DNA from: Chitinophagaceae bacterium
Lineage (GTDB): Bacteria > Bacteroidota > Bacteroidia > Chitinophagales > Chitinophagaceae
Direction of reading: 5' to 3'
Length of the DNA: 9,098 bases
NCBI GenBank assembly: GCA_016741945.1
Contig: JACVCQ010000065.1
Coordinates: 1-9,098 of the forward strand
The translations under genes and the position numbers were made by a program. Below are positions 1-7,241 of the stretch, piece by piece (the first letter of the stretch is position 1; each line of letters begins with the position of its first letter). The notes beneath the pieces are model-generated. The model ran no database searches. It was given only the letters and a program-made list of their open reading frames with translations, and was not told where the DNA came from.

Positions 1-197
1 AAAGGCACTTCACATCGCAACAAAAAATCATAGCTTTCCATACGGATATATTCACCGCAGACCTTATGAAATGGGTAGCTTTCCTTTTCAAACAGTATGG
101 TTCGATAGCCTGCCTTTGCAGATTGTATTGCAAGTGTGAGACCGGCTAATCCACCACCAATAATGGCTATATCATATATTTCGTCACTTTTATTCAA
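1..197 (-). CDS. FAD-dependent oxidoreductase (geranylgeranyl-reductase/monooxygenase-like), N-terminal part only
   Basis: Only about the first 65 codons are in the window; the rest lies beyond the left edge. The visible part is a Rossmann FAD-binding start: a beta strand, then GGGLAG (residues 14-19), then the acidic strand end ILFEKE (34-39) expected to contact the FAD ribose. It is followed by HKVCGEY (44-50), a signature I associate with the geranylgeranyl reductase / FAD-dependent hydroxylase group. The start is read as TTG at 197-195: an in-frame TAA lies only a few codons upstream and the next in-frame ATG falls after the nucleotide-binding motif. This TTG overlaps the end of the methyltransferase gene by 8 nt, so it is the fourth gene of the polyketide operon. 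A role in hydroxylating, oxidising or reducing the polyketide is inferred from context. Family call is confident; substrate and reaction type are not known. Confidence 0.85.
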   Translation of the reverse strand, partial: MNKSDEIYDIAIIGGGLAGLTLAIQSAKAGYRTILFEKESYPFHKVCGEYIRMESYDFLLRCEVP

Positions 198-888
198 TGG
201 TATTTTTTGATAGAATTAAATATCGGAATGCCCATTGCCATGATATCTCAGCAGTAATGGAAGCCTTATTGAGTAAATTTATCCATTCGCCTTTTTTAAA
301 GCCTCGTCTAACGCTCAAAGGTGCATCGTTTTTAACCAAATAAGATTTTGAGAAAAGCTGTGTAATAATTTTTATTGAATAATATGCTAACCAGTGTCGA
401 TGTAGATCGTTAATAAAGAAACCCTTTATCGAATTTCGATGCATCCATTGAAGTTGTTCAATGAGCGATTCATTTGTAAAATGATGACAGAACAAACTTG
501 AAAAAATAATATCGGGTTGTATTGAAAAAACTACATCACGATAATCACTCACAATCCAGTTTCCCCAAGAACCAATATCCTTTCGATTTTTGGCCACATC
601 AATACAATTACTGTTGATGTCAATTCCGGTAATTTCAAGTTGAATATTTTTTTGGTTTGCCCATCTTACAATAGCAGCTAAATTATCTCCTCCACCACAA
701 CCAATTTCACAAACATGCAAAATATTTTGTTTACCGGACAATCGTTGTACTCCCTTTATTGTGATACGATGCCCCCCTAAATAGGTGTTAATCGTATCCA
801 ATTCTAGCATATTCTGTCGGATAGCTTCTATGGGAAGATTGATATCATCTAAAAGTTCTTTTTGATATGACCTTACTGATAAATTCAT
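190..888 (-). CDS. class I SAM-dependent methyltransferase of the type III PKS operon
   Basis: A 232-residue soluble protein with a class I methyltransferase fold. Motif I is VCEIGCGGGDNL (59-70), the SAM-binding glycine loop; the acidic end of strand 2 is GIDINSN (88-94), expected to bind the ribose hydroxyls. SDYRDV (114-119) and SLFCHHF (131-137) fit the later core motifs. NDLHRHWLAYY (160-170) and SVRRGF (192-197) give it the look of methyltransferases found beside type III PKS genes in Bacteroidota (from memory, not a search). Its ATG at 888-886 overlaps the TGA of the PKS gene as ATGA, so translation is probably coupled. Likely role, by inference: O- or C-methylation of the polyketide made by its neighbour. 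Whether the acceptor is a phenol, quinone ring or carboxylate cannot be seen. The 3' end overlaps the oxidoreductase gene by 8 nt. The ORF is intact and its length is normal. Confidence 0.9.
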   Translation of the reverse strand: MNLSVRSYQKELLDDINLPIEAIRQNMLELDTINTYLGGHRITIKGVQRLSGKQNILHVCEIGCGGGDNLAAIVRWANQKNIQLEITGIDINSNCIDVAKNRKDIGSWGNWIVSDYRDVVFSIQPDIIFSSLFCHHFTNESLIEQLQWMHRNSIKGFFINDLHRHWLAYYSIKIITQLFSKSYLVKNDAPLSVRRGFKKGEWINLLNKASITAEISWQWAFRYLILSKNTIE

Positions 889-1970
889 ACGAAATGAGCT
901 GTGAAGGTTTCCATCGTTAACCCCGGACCAAATGCCATACCGAGTATATTTTCATTGGATCGGTAGTTATTTTCGAAAAAACGTTTGAGTACAAAAAGAA
1001 TGGTAGGTGAGGACATATTTCCATATTCATTCAATACTGTTCTTGACTGCATAAGAGAATCGGATGACAAATTCAGTTTCCGTTGAATACTATCTAGAAT
1101 TCTTTTTCCTCCCGGATGTATGCACCAATGATGAATAGATTCTTTGGTCATCCCTCTTTCTTCTAATGCGCCTGACAAAAGAGACTCAATATCAGCCTCG
1201 ATCAACTGTGGAATATACCCACTTAATTTCATCTGAAATCCTTTAGATCCCAATTCCCAAGCCATATCAGATTTTCCTTCGATTGCGATTTGAGAATAAA
1301 AACCATCAATTCTGATCTTTTGTTCTCGATGTATATTATTGGATAACAAAACAGCTGCACAGCCATCTGCAAATAAAAGACTACTTCCGATATTATCTTC
1401 ATTTGCTGTAGTTTGAAAATGGAGTGTACATAATTCAACTGCAACAATTATAATATTAGCATTCGGAGTTCCTTGAGCAATCATATCTGCTAACTTTAAA
1501 GCATGAATAGCAGCATAACAACCCATAAAGTTTACTGAAGTCCGAAAAATATTCTTATTTAACTTCAATTCTTCTACCAACTTAATATCTAAACCCGGAG
1601 CGGTCATTCCAGTACAACTTACTGTTATTAGGTGGGTAATTTCTTTTTCAGATATCAATCCGCTTATACATTGTTGTATGGCTTTGATAGATAGATGTAC
1701 AGAAGACTCATCATAAATTTTAAGACGATGTTCCAAGCTACGCTCTATTTTTCTACCATCACGCGAAGCGAAAAAATTTTCTGCAGATTTTTCTGAAAAA
1801 TCAGGTAAAACAGAAAACCGTTGTTTTATGCCACTTTGATGATACATAAACTTTAGTTTTCGTTTTTCGGTATCATCAAGCTGAAAAGCATGACTCATAT
1901 AAAGAAGAATATCTTCTTGTAGATGACAAAATTGAGGTACGGCTGTAGCTATGGAAATAATATCAGTCAA
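885..1970 (-). CDS. type III polyketide synthase (chalcone/stilbene synthase-like)
   Basis: A 361-residue homodimeric-type ketosynthase with the thiolase fold. The full Cys-His-Asn triad is visible: Cys151 in VNFMGCYAA, His285 in CIHPGG and Asn318 in EYGNMSSP. The C-terminal loop AFGPGLTMET (346-355) matches the GFGPG-type cyclisation loop of the chalcone synthase family. Family members condense a CoA- or ACP-linked starter with malonyl-CoA units to give resorcinols, pyrones or phloroglucinols; starter and chain length cannot be read from the sequence. The start is taken as TTG at 1970-1968, because an in-frame stop (TAA) lies just upstream and the first in-frame ATG would remove the conserved N-terminal segment IISIATAVPQ. 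The start overlaps the UbiA-like gene by 8 nt and the end overlaps the methyltransferase ATG by 4 nt. It is the core enzyme of the operon. No defect is seen. Confidence 0.95.
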   Translation of the reverse strand: MTDIISIATAVPQFCHLQEDILLYMSHAFQLDDTEKRKLKFMYHQSGIKQRFSVLPDFSEKSAENFFASRDGRKIERSLEHRLKIYDESSVHLSIKAIQQCISGLISEKEITHLITVSCTGMTAPGLDIKLVEELKLNKNIFRTSVNFMGCYAAIHALKLADMIAQGTPNANIIIVAVELCTLHFQTTANEDNIGSSLLFADGCAAVLLSNNIHREQKIRIDGFYSQIAIEGKSDMAWELGSKGFQMKLSGYIPQLIEADIESLLSGALEERGMTKESIHHWCIHPGGKRILDSIQRKLNLSSDSLMQSRTVLNEYGNMSSPTILFVLKRFFENNYRSNENILGMAFGPGLTMETFTAHFV

Positions 1971-2826
1971 AATATTTTATCATTATTATGGTAATGAATG
2001 CGAATGAAGTACAAGTTGATGCTATCCAATTCATTTTCATGGTATGGTCATAATCAGCTTTTTCAGGATCACGCCAAACTTTTAGCGCCCAAGTAAAAAA
2101 ATATACGGCAACAGGTAAAAAGAAGATTTGTAAAATACCAAATAACAATAATTGTTCTTGCTGTTTAAAAGAGATAAATAATAAGCTAAAAGCAACTACA
2201 TATAGTAATCCACAAAAAATGAAAGTTCCACGTTTACCTAATATCATAGAAATTGTTGTAACATGATCATTTCTATCTGAATCATGCTGATAAATTTGGG
2301 TTATTGGATAAAATCCACCAATCAATAAACAAGCTGTCATACAGCCTATATAGGGGAAAGCCGGATTATGATCATTAGCAGCACTATGATAAATCATAAA
2401 AAAAACGAGTCCTCCTTGGTTTATCATAACTGTGAGATAACCAAGAACAGGATATTTTTTTAATCTAATACCTCTATAACTATATAATCGAGAACATATA
2501 ATATAAATGAGCAATGATCCGGCAAAGAATGCAGAAATAATGAAAGACAGTAACAAAGCTATGATGTCCAAAACAATGGTTATGAAAAACAATTCCTTAT
2601 CGGGTTGTGGGGGATTTTTAATGCCCCCTATACTTGATGTATCCTGATCCATATAGGAATTGTAACCATTACTGGATGGATAAACAAGCAGATGTAATAT
2701 AATAAAAATCAAAAGCGCATTTGTCCGGTTGATATCTTCAACAAAGCTGATACTAAACCAAAATACAGGCATCAAAAAATAAGAAAAAGGAATTCGCAAA
2801 AGTTTTATGCTTGATTTCTTAATCAT
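1963..2826 (-). CDS. UbiA-family prenyltransferase-like membrane protein
   Basis: A 287-residue polytopic membrane protein with about eight or nine hydrophobic segments, as in UbiA-superfamily aromatic prenyltransferases. The first acidic motif is NSYMDQD (56-62), followed by SSIGGIKNPP. The second is QIYQHDSDRNDH (177-188), followed by TTISMILGKRGT. In UbiA enzymes these loops hold Mg2+ and the prenyl diphosphate at the membrane face. The first motif departs from the usual NDxxDxxxD: Ser64 stands where the third Asp would be, though Asp62 is close by. A conserved-looking tail, DYDHTMKMN (258-266), precedes the last helix. It is the first gene of the minus-strand operon, with an ATG at 2826-2824 and an 8-nt overlap with the PKS gene. 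Inferred role: prenylation of the aromatic polyketide, possibly giving a membrane quinone-like lipid. Prenyl length and acceptor are unknown, and a non-prenyl function in this subfamily is possible. Confidence 0.85.
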   Translation of the reverse strand: MIKKSSIKLLRIPFSYFLMPVFWFSISFVEDINRTNALLIFIILHLLVYPSSNGYNSYMDQDTSSIGGIKNPPQPDKELFFITIVLDIIALLLSFIISAFFAGSLLIYIICSRLYSYRGIRLKKYPVLGYLTVMINQGGLVFFMIYHSAANDHNPAFPYIGCMTACLLIGGFYPITQIYQHDSDRNDHVTTISMILGKRGTFIFCGLLYVVAFSLLFISFKQQEQLLLFGILQIFFLPVAVYFFTWALKVWRDPEKADYDHTMKMNWIASTCTSFAFITIIMIKYFD

Positions 2827-3003
2827 TGGATGACATCAGTTACTTTTCTATGCTAGTTTATGAGACGAAAAATAAAACCGAACCTTTCACAGTATACGCT
2901 TTATTGCACATATTTGTTTAATTCTAGCTTATAAATATGATAGACCCATTTATAATTTGAATAATTAATCTTAAATTACCATAACGGAATGGCCCTTTAA
3001 AAC
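2827..3003 (+). promoter_or_regulatory. divergent intergenic region between the UbiA-like operon and the sensor kinase
   Basis: This 177-bp AT-rich gap is the only sizeable non-coding stretch. By geometry it must hold the start signals for the kinase gene (rightwards) and most likely for the polyketide operon (leftwards). I could not find a convincing Bacteroidota promoter (a TTG-type -33 box spaced from TAnnTTTG). The nearest cores are TATAATTTG at 2951-2959 on the plus strand, one base off in spacing, and TATTTTTC at 2874-2867 on the minus strand, with a final C. An imperfect dyad, TAATTTGA (2953-2960) against TTAAATTA (2971-2978), lies 25 bp before the kinase ATG and might be an operator, but chance is likely in such AT-rich DNA. 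Neither start codon has a Shine-Dalgarno sequence before it. Shown as a region, not as a defined promoter; the strand given is nominal. Confidence 0.45.
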
Positions 3004-5001
3004 ATGAGTCAACAAAGAATAATTATTATAAAATCCATTTGCGGCGTTATAGTTGTATTGGGTTTTATTGTATTAGCTGGATGGCTTTTAAAGATCCCTT
3101 TACTCACCAGTATCATTCCAGCGTATGCAACTATGAAGGTTAATACCGCCATTCTTTTTATTCTATCATCATTAGAATTATACAGAACACTATTGCGAAA
3201 ATGGGTCATTTTAAGGGGAGTACTTTGTTTTATTATCACTGTGGTTGGATTTGCTACTTTATTGGAGTATGAGTTGCAATTGAATTTTGCTATCGACGAA
3301 TTTTTTGTTAAAGATTTTTTATTCAATGCTACTGTTGATTCCTTTCCGGGCAGAATGGCTAAAGGCACAGCTTTCTCGTTTTTTTTACTAGGCATTTCTT
3401 TATATTTAATCAAAAGTGATCAAGTAGGATTAAAGAAAACCGCCCAATATTTATTACATACCATCTCACTGATCGCATTCCTCGCTATCATCGGTTATGT
3501 GATAGGAGTACCTATGTTTTACAAACTGTCTTCTATTGGATCAATGGCTATACATACTGCTATAGGATTTTTATGTTTATCCATTGCAGCCACGCTTATT
3601 AATCATGAATTAGGTATAACGGGTTTATTCACTGGTAATAAAATCGGGAATCGAATGGCCCGTCAATTATTCCCGGCTTTGACTTTATCTGTTCTATTTT
3701 TAGGCTTTATGAGAATTTATTTACACCGAAACAACTTAGTAAGTGTAGAATTTGGAATTGGAATATTTGCTACTTCATTTATCTTAATCGGCCTACTATT
3801 AATTAGTATTTCTGCTCAACAACTTAATAAAATCAACTATGGAAAAACACAAGCCGAAGAAAAACTTGAAGAGCTAAATAAAAATCTGGAAAGAACAATT
3901 CTTCAGAGAACCCATGAACTAAGAAATAATGAACAACTACTTAATGCAATCATTAATAATACGTCGTCAGCAATTTTTGTAAAAGATGTTTTCGGTAATT
4001 ATATCTTAGTCAATAAAAAATTTGCTGCTGATTTTGATATCGAACCTGAATTACTAATAGGAAAAAATGCTTATGATATTTTTTCAAAAGAAATTGCTGA
4101 TAAATTAACTCGAGATGAGCAAGAAATTATTCAATCTAAGAAAGGATTGACATCTGAAATTAATATTCAGACCAGTGAAAGTCAGAAAACGATGCTGACT
4201 AACAAATTTCCCTTGATCGATGAAAACAATACAGTGTTTGCGATTTGCTGCGTGGCTACTGATTTTTCTGAAATGAAAAATGCTAAAACTGAGCAGGAAA
4301 TATTATCCTTACAACTACAAAAGAAGAATCAACAATTATTAAATTTTGCACATATCACTTCGCACAATCTTCGCTCTCCCGTAAGTAATCTTAATTCATT
4401 ATTATGGTTATATAAAGAAAGTCAAACCAATGAAGAGAAAGCTCTCTTATTTGAAAAGTTTGAAACTGTAATTCATAATCTTTCCGAAACACTAAACGAA
4501 CTGGTTGATGCATTAAAAATTCAAGAAGATACAGATAAAAAAAGAGAAGTACTTCTTTTTGAAGAAGTATTCAAAAAAGTCAAAGAAAGCATGGTTGGTA
4601 AAATCATGGAAACGGAAGCTGTTGTTAGTTATAATTTTACAAAAGCTCCTACCATTGAATATCCAAGATTATATCTAGAAAGTATTCTACAAAATTTATT
4701 ATCAAACTCACTAAAGTATAAGTCTCCTAATAGAACTCCGGTAATACATGCTGAAACGCAATTTCAAAATGGAATTCTAACCCTAAAATTCAGCGATAAT
4801 GGCATGGGTATAGATTTGAAGAGACATGCCGATAAACTATTTGGGCTGAACAAAACTTTCCATAAACATGCTGAAGCAAAAGGTGTTGGACTTTTTATTA
4901 CCAAAACACAAGTGGAAGCTATGGGAGGATCCATTACCGTGGATAGCGAAGTGAACAGGGGAAGCGTTTTCACCATTTTATTCAATAAAAAAGAGTTATA
5001 A
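3004..5001 (+). CDS. membrane sensor histidine kinase with 8-TM input domain and PAS domain
   Basis: A 665-residue integral membrane kinase. Residues 1-270 hold about eight transmembrane segments with three similar 'M-x-x-x-TA' units (44-60, 118-135, 181-198). A coiled-coil linker follows (about 280-312), then a PAS domain (about 313-425; SAIFVKDVFGNYILVNKKF at 322-340). The transmitter has an H-box with probable phosphoacceptor His454 (ITSHNLRSP), an N-box with Asn564 (LQNLLSNSLKY), a G1 box SDNGMGID (597-604) and a G2 box KGVGLFI (626-632), so kinase chemistry looks complete. There is no receiver domain and no adjacent response regulator, so its partner is elsewhere. It should sense a membrane or cytosolic cue and phosphorylate that partner; the ligand is unknown. 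It is divergent from the polyketide operon, which allows but does not show co-regulation, and it converges on thrC with 3 nt between stop codons. An upstream in-frame ATG (2989) runs straight into TAA, supporting the start used. Confidence 0.93.
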   Translation: MSQQRIIIIKSICGVIVVLGFIVLAGWLLKIPLLTSIIPAYATMKVNTAILFILSSLELYRTLLRKWVILRGVLCFIITVVGFATLLEYELQLNFAIDEFFVKDFLFNATVDSFPGRMAKGTAFSFFLLGISLYLIKSDQVGLKKTAQYLLHTISLIAFLAIIGYVIGVPMFYKLSSIGSMAIHTAIGFLCLSIAATLINHELGITGLFTGNKIGNRMARQLFPALTLSVLFLGFMRIYLHRNNLVSVEFGIGIFATSFILIGLLLISISAQQLNKINYGKTQAEEKLEELNKNLERTILQRTHELRNNEQLLNAIINNTSSAIFVKDVFGNYILVNKKFAADFDIEPELLIGKNAYDIFSKEIADKLTRDEQEIIQSKKGLTSEINIQTSESQKTMLTNKFPLIDENNTVFAICCVATDFSEMKNAKTEQEILSLQLQKKNQQLLNFAHITSHNLRSPVSNLNSLLWLYKESQTNEEKALLFEKFETVIHNLSETLNELVDALKIQEDTDKKREVLLFEEVFKKVKESMVGKIMETEAVVSYNFTKAPTIEYPRLYLESILQNLLSNSLKYKSPNRTPVIHAETQFQNGILTLKFSDNGMGIDLKRHADKLFGLNKTFHKHAEAKGVGLFITKTQVEAMGGSITVDSEVNRGSVFTILFNKKEL

Positions 5002-5004
5002 AAA

Positions 5005-6297
5005 TCATGGTGTATTACGATAACAGATCCATTCTTTAAAGCTTGCATAAGATGCTTCCATCTCTGTTATTTGCTGAGACAATGCATATAATGGCTTAAT
5101 TGATTCGGGTATTGGAATAGATATACCGATTGCTTTTTCTACAATTTCCGGGAATTTTACTGGATGCGCTGTGGCTAAGAGTAATCCTTTTTCACCTTTT
5201 TTAAGCTTTTGTTTTAATGCACTATAGCCAACTGCAGCGTGTGGATCTAATATATAATTATGATCGTGATATACTGTGCGTATCGCGTTTATTGTGGTCA
5301 TATCTGTTTGCCTACTACTGTCAACCTCTGATTTTAAAGAGCTCATATTATGCTGATAAATTTCCAGCATTCGAATCAGATTACTTGGATTTCCTACATC
5401 CATTGCATTAGAATAGGTCATTATTGCTTGTTTAGGAGTATGGATTCCTGTTTCCAAAAAATCAGTAATAGTATCGTTAACATTACATGCCGCAATAAAA
5501 TTACCCATTATCAAACCGGATCTTTTGGCTAGTAAGCCTGCTGCTATATTTCCCAAATTGCCACTTGGAACTGCAATAATAGGAGCTGTTGCTGATATCG
5601 GCCATTGTTGCATGGCCAAGAAATAATACAGTTGTTGTGGCAACCATCGAGCAATATTAATAGAGTTAGCAGATGTGAGTTGTAGTCGTTGAGATAAGTC
5701 CTGATCCATGAAAGCTTCTTTTACTATTTGCTGACAGTCATCAAAGGTTCCATGAATACGCAGCGCAGTGATATTATTACCACAAGTAGTGAGCTGTAAT
5801 TCTTGTACATGACTTACTTTGCCTGCCGGATACAGAATAATAACTTCTACCCCTTCTACATTCAGAAACCCATTGGCTACTGCTCCTCCGGTATCACCGG
5901 AAGTTGCTACAAGAACTGTCGTTTTCTGGTTAGAAAAACAGCCTAAGCACCTACTCATAAACCTTGCGCCTACATCTTTAAATGCTAGTGTTGGGCCATG
6001 AAATAATTCCAGTATATAAATATCTTCTTCCAGTTGAATCAAGGGAAAATCAAAATTGATGGTTGCTGTCACAATCTGGTATAGTTTCTCTGGGGAAATA
6101 TCAGCTCCTACATAAGGTTGCATGATTTGATATGCCAACTCTTCTTTTGGAAAAGATCTAAATTGATTCAACCATTGCTGATTTATTATTGGAATTCTTT
6201 CCGGAAAATAAAGACCCCTATCCGGTGCTTGTCCTCTCAGTGCAGCCTCCTTGAAACTGACTAGTGGTGATTGTTTATTAGTACTATAATATTTCAT
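5005..6297 (-). CDS. thrC: threonine synthase
   Basis: A 430-residue PLP enzyme that converts O-phospho-L-homoserine and water to L-threonine and phosphate, the last step of threonine synthesis, in the cytosol. The PLP Schiff-base lysine is Lys107 in GPTLAFKDVGARF. ATSGDTGGAV (131-140) is the substrate and cofactor loop typical of threonine synthases; LTSANSINIARWLPQ (207-221) and the phosphate-binding loop VPSGNLGN (243-250) are also present. The tail has the expected LDPHAAVGY (350-358) and LLATAHPVKFPE (373-384). Length and motifs suit the type I (bacterial and yeast-like) class with the RGxAPDRGLYFP start. It is the last gene of thrABC, 8 nt after thrB, with an ATG at 6297-6295. Its TGA lies 3 nt from the end of the convergent kinase gene, so no separate terminator fits between them. 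It looks intact. Confidence 0.97.
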   Translation of the reverse strand: MKYYSTNKQSPLVSFKEAALRGQAPDRGLYFPERIPIINQQWLNQFRSFPKEELAYQIMQPYVGADISPEKLYQIVTATINFDFPLIQLEEDIYILELFHGPTLAFKDVGARFMSRCLGCFSNQKTTVLVATSGDTGGAVANGFLNVEGVEVIILYPAGKVSHVQELQLTTCGNNITALRIHGTFDDCQQIVKEAFMDQDLSQRLQLTSANSINIARWLPQQLYYFLAMQQWPISATAPIIAVPSGNLGNIAAGLLAKRSGLIMGNFIAACNVNDTITDFLETGIHTPKQAIMTYSNAMDVGNPSNLIRMLEIYQHNMSSLKSEVDSSRQTDMTTINAIRTVYHDHNYILDPHAAVGYSALKQKLKKGEKGLLLATAHPVKFPEIVEKAIGISIPIPESIKPLYALSQQITEMEASYASFKEWICYRNTP

Positions 6298-6305
6298 TTC
6301 ATTGA

Positions 6306-7238
6306 TTATTCTAGAAACAACTGTACTCCTTCTGAGCTAACAGTAGTAACATAAGTATAATGTAGCAAATTCATTTGTTGAAATACCTGTTGCATTTCTA
6401 TCTCTACTAATTGAGCGGTTTCAAGGCTTTGGCTTAACATAAAAATCGAGGGACCTGAGCCTGAAATACCACCACCCAATGCACCTGCTGATTTTGATCT
6501 TTCTTTGATAGCATCAAACCCTGGAATAAGAATACTTCTTACAGGTTCAATAATTACATCTTCGAGTGATCTTGAAATCAATGCATAATCATTCTGAAGT
6601 AATCCGGAAACCAATCCTGCGATATTTCCCCATTGTTTGATAGCATCTTTCAAAGAGACTTGCTTTTTTAGAATACTTCTTGCATCAGCCGTTTTTACTT
6701 CGATCTGAGGGTGTACGATGGTAACAAATAATGAAGGTGGTTGTAACGGAATGATATCTAATGGGAAAATGGATCTGACCAATGTAATACCCCCATAAAT
6801 ACATGGAGTAATATTATCAGCATGTTTTACACCTGATGCTAACTTTTCACCGTACATCGCAAACTGAACCAAAGATTCTTTACTAAAAATATCTCCCAAT
6901 AAATAGTTAGCTGCCACAACTGCCCCTGCAGCACTCGCAGCACTTGACCCCAAGCCACTTCCGGGTTTGATATGTTTATGAATAGTAACGTGGAAACCAA
7001 CCGGCATCGTAAATTCAGACAACATAGCTTGTAATGCCACACCTGCTACATTATGACTTGCTTCAGTTGGCAATCCATGATCATCGGTATGAACGATGGA
7101 AATACCCGGTTCTTTTTTTAAAGTGACTGTCATTTCATCATATGGCTCTGCAACTGCAAATCCTAGAATATCAAAACCACAAACCATATTTGCAATGGTA
7201 GCCGGTGCTTTTATTTTTATTGATTGTCCGTATTTCAT
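6306..7238 (-). CDS. thrB: homoserine kinase (GHMP family)
   Basis: A 310-residue cytosolic kinase that phosphorylates L-homoserine with ATP to give O-phosphohomoserine, the substrate of the next gene's enzyme. All three GHMP-family motifs are visible: the N-terminal APATIANMVCGFDILG (11-26), the ATP-binding loop KPGSGLGSSAASAAG (91-105), and the C-terminal glycine-rich GALGGGISGSGPSIF (252-266). Length matches ThrB proteins. The ATG at 7238-7236 follows the thrA stop by only 3 nt, and thrC follows after 8 nt, so it is the middle gene of a classical thrABC operon and is probably translated from one message with them. GHMP relatives such as mevalonate or galactokinase are excluded by the motif details and by position between thrA and thrC. 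No defect seen. Confidence 0.97.
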   Translation of the reverse strand: MKYGQSIKIKAPATIANMVCGFDILGFAVAEPYDEMTVTLKKEPGISIVHTDDHGLPTEASHNVAGVALQAMLSEFTMPVGFHVTIHKHIKPGSGLGSSAASAAGAVVAANYLLGDIFSKESLVQFAMYGEKLASGVKHADNITPCIYGGITLVRSIFPLDIIPLQPPSLFVTIVHPQIEVKTADARSILKKQVSLKDAIKQWGNIAGLVSGLLQNDYALISRSLEDVIIEPVRSILIPGFDAIKERSKSAGALGGGISGSGPSIFMLSQSLETAQLVEIEMQQVFQQMNLLHYTYVTTVSSEGVQLFLE

Positions 7239-7241
7239 GGT

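Noticed and set aside
1229..1447. Minus-strand open frame inside the PKS gene.
   Set aside because: It lies wholly within a strongly supported gene in another frame and shows no recognisable domain; the same applies to the other short frames inside thrA, thrB, thrC and the kinase.
2951..2959. TATAATTTG as the -7 box of a Bacteroidota promoter for the kinase gene.
   Set aside because: It has three bases instead of two between TA and TTTG, and no TTG-type box stands at the right distance upstream.
2953..2978. Imperfect dyad TAATTTGA / TTAAATTA as an operator.
   Set aside because: Only 7 of 8 positions pair, the arms are almost all A and T, and such matches are common by chance in AT-rich DNA.
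2989..3000. Upstream ATG as a longer start for the kinase gene.
   Set aside because: It is in frame but meets TAA after three codons, so it cannot extend the protein, and a three-codon leader has no other support.
4977..4989. TTTAT-TCA-ATAAA as a terminator hairpin for the kinase gene.
   Set aside because: The five-pair stem is purely A-T with a three-base loop, too weak for an intrinsic terminator, and it lies inside coding sequence.
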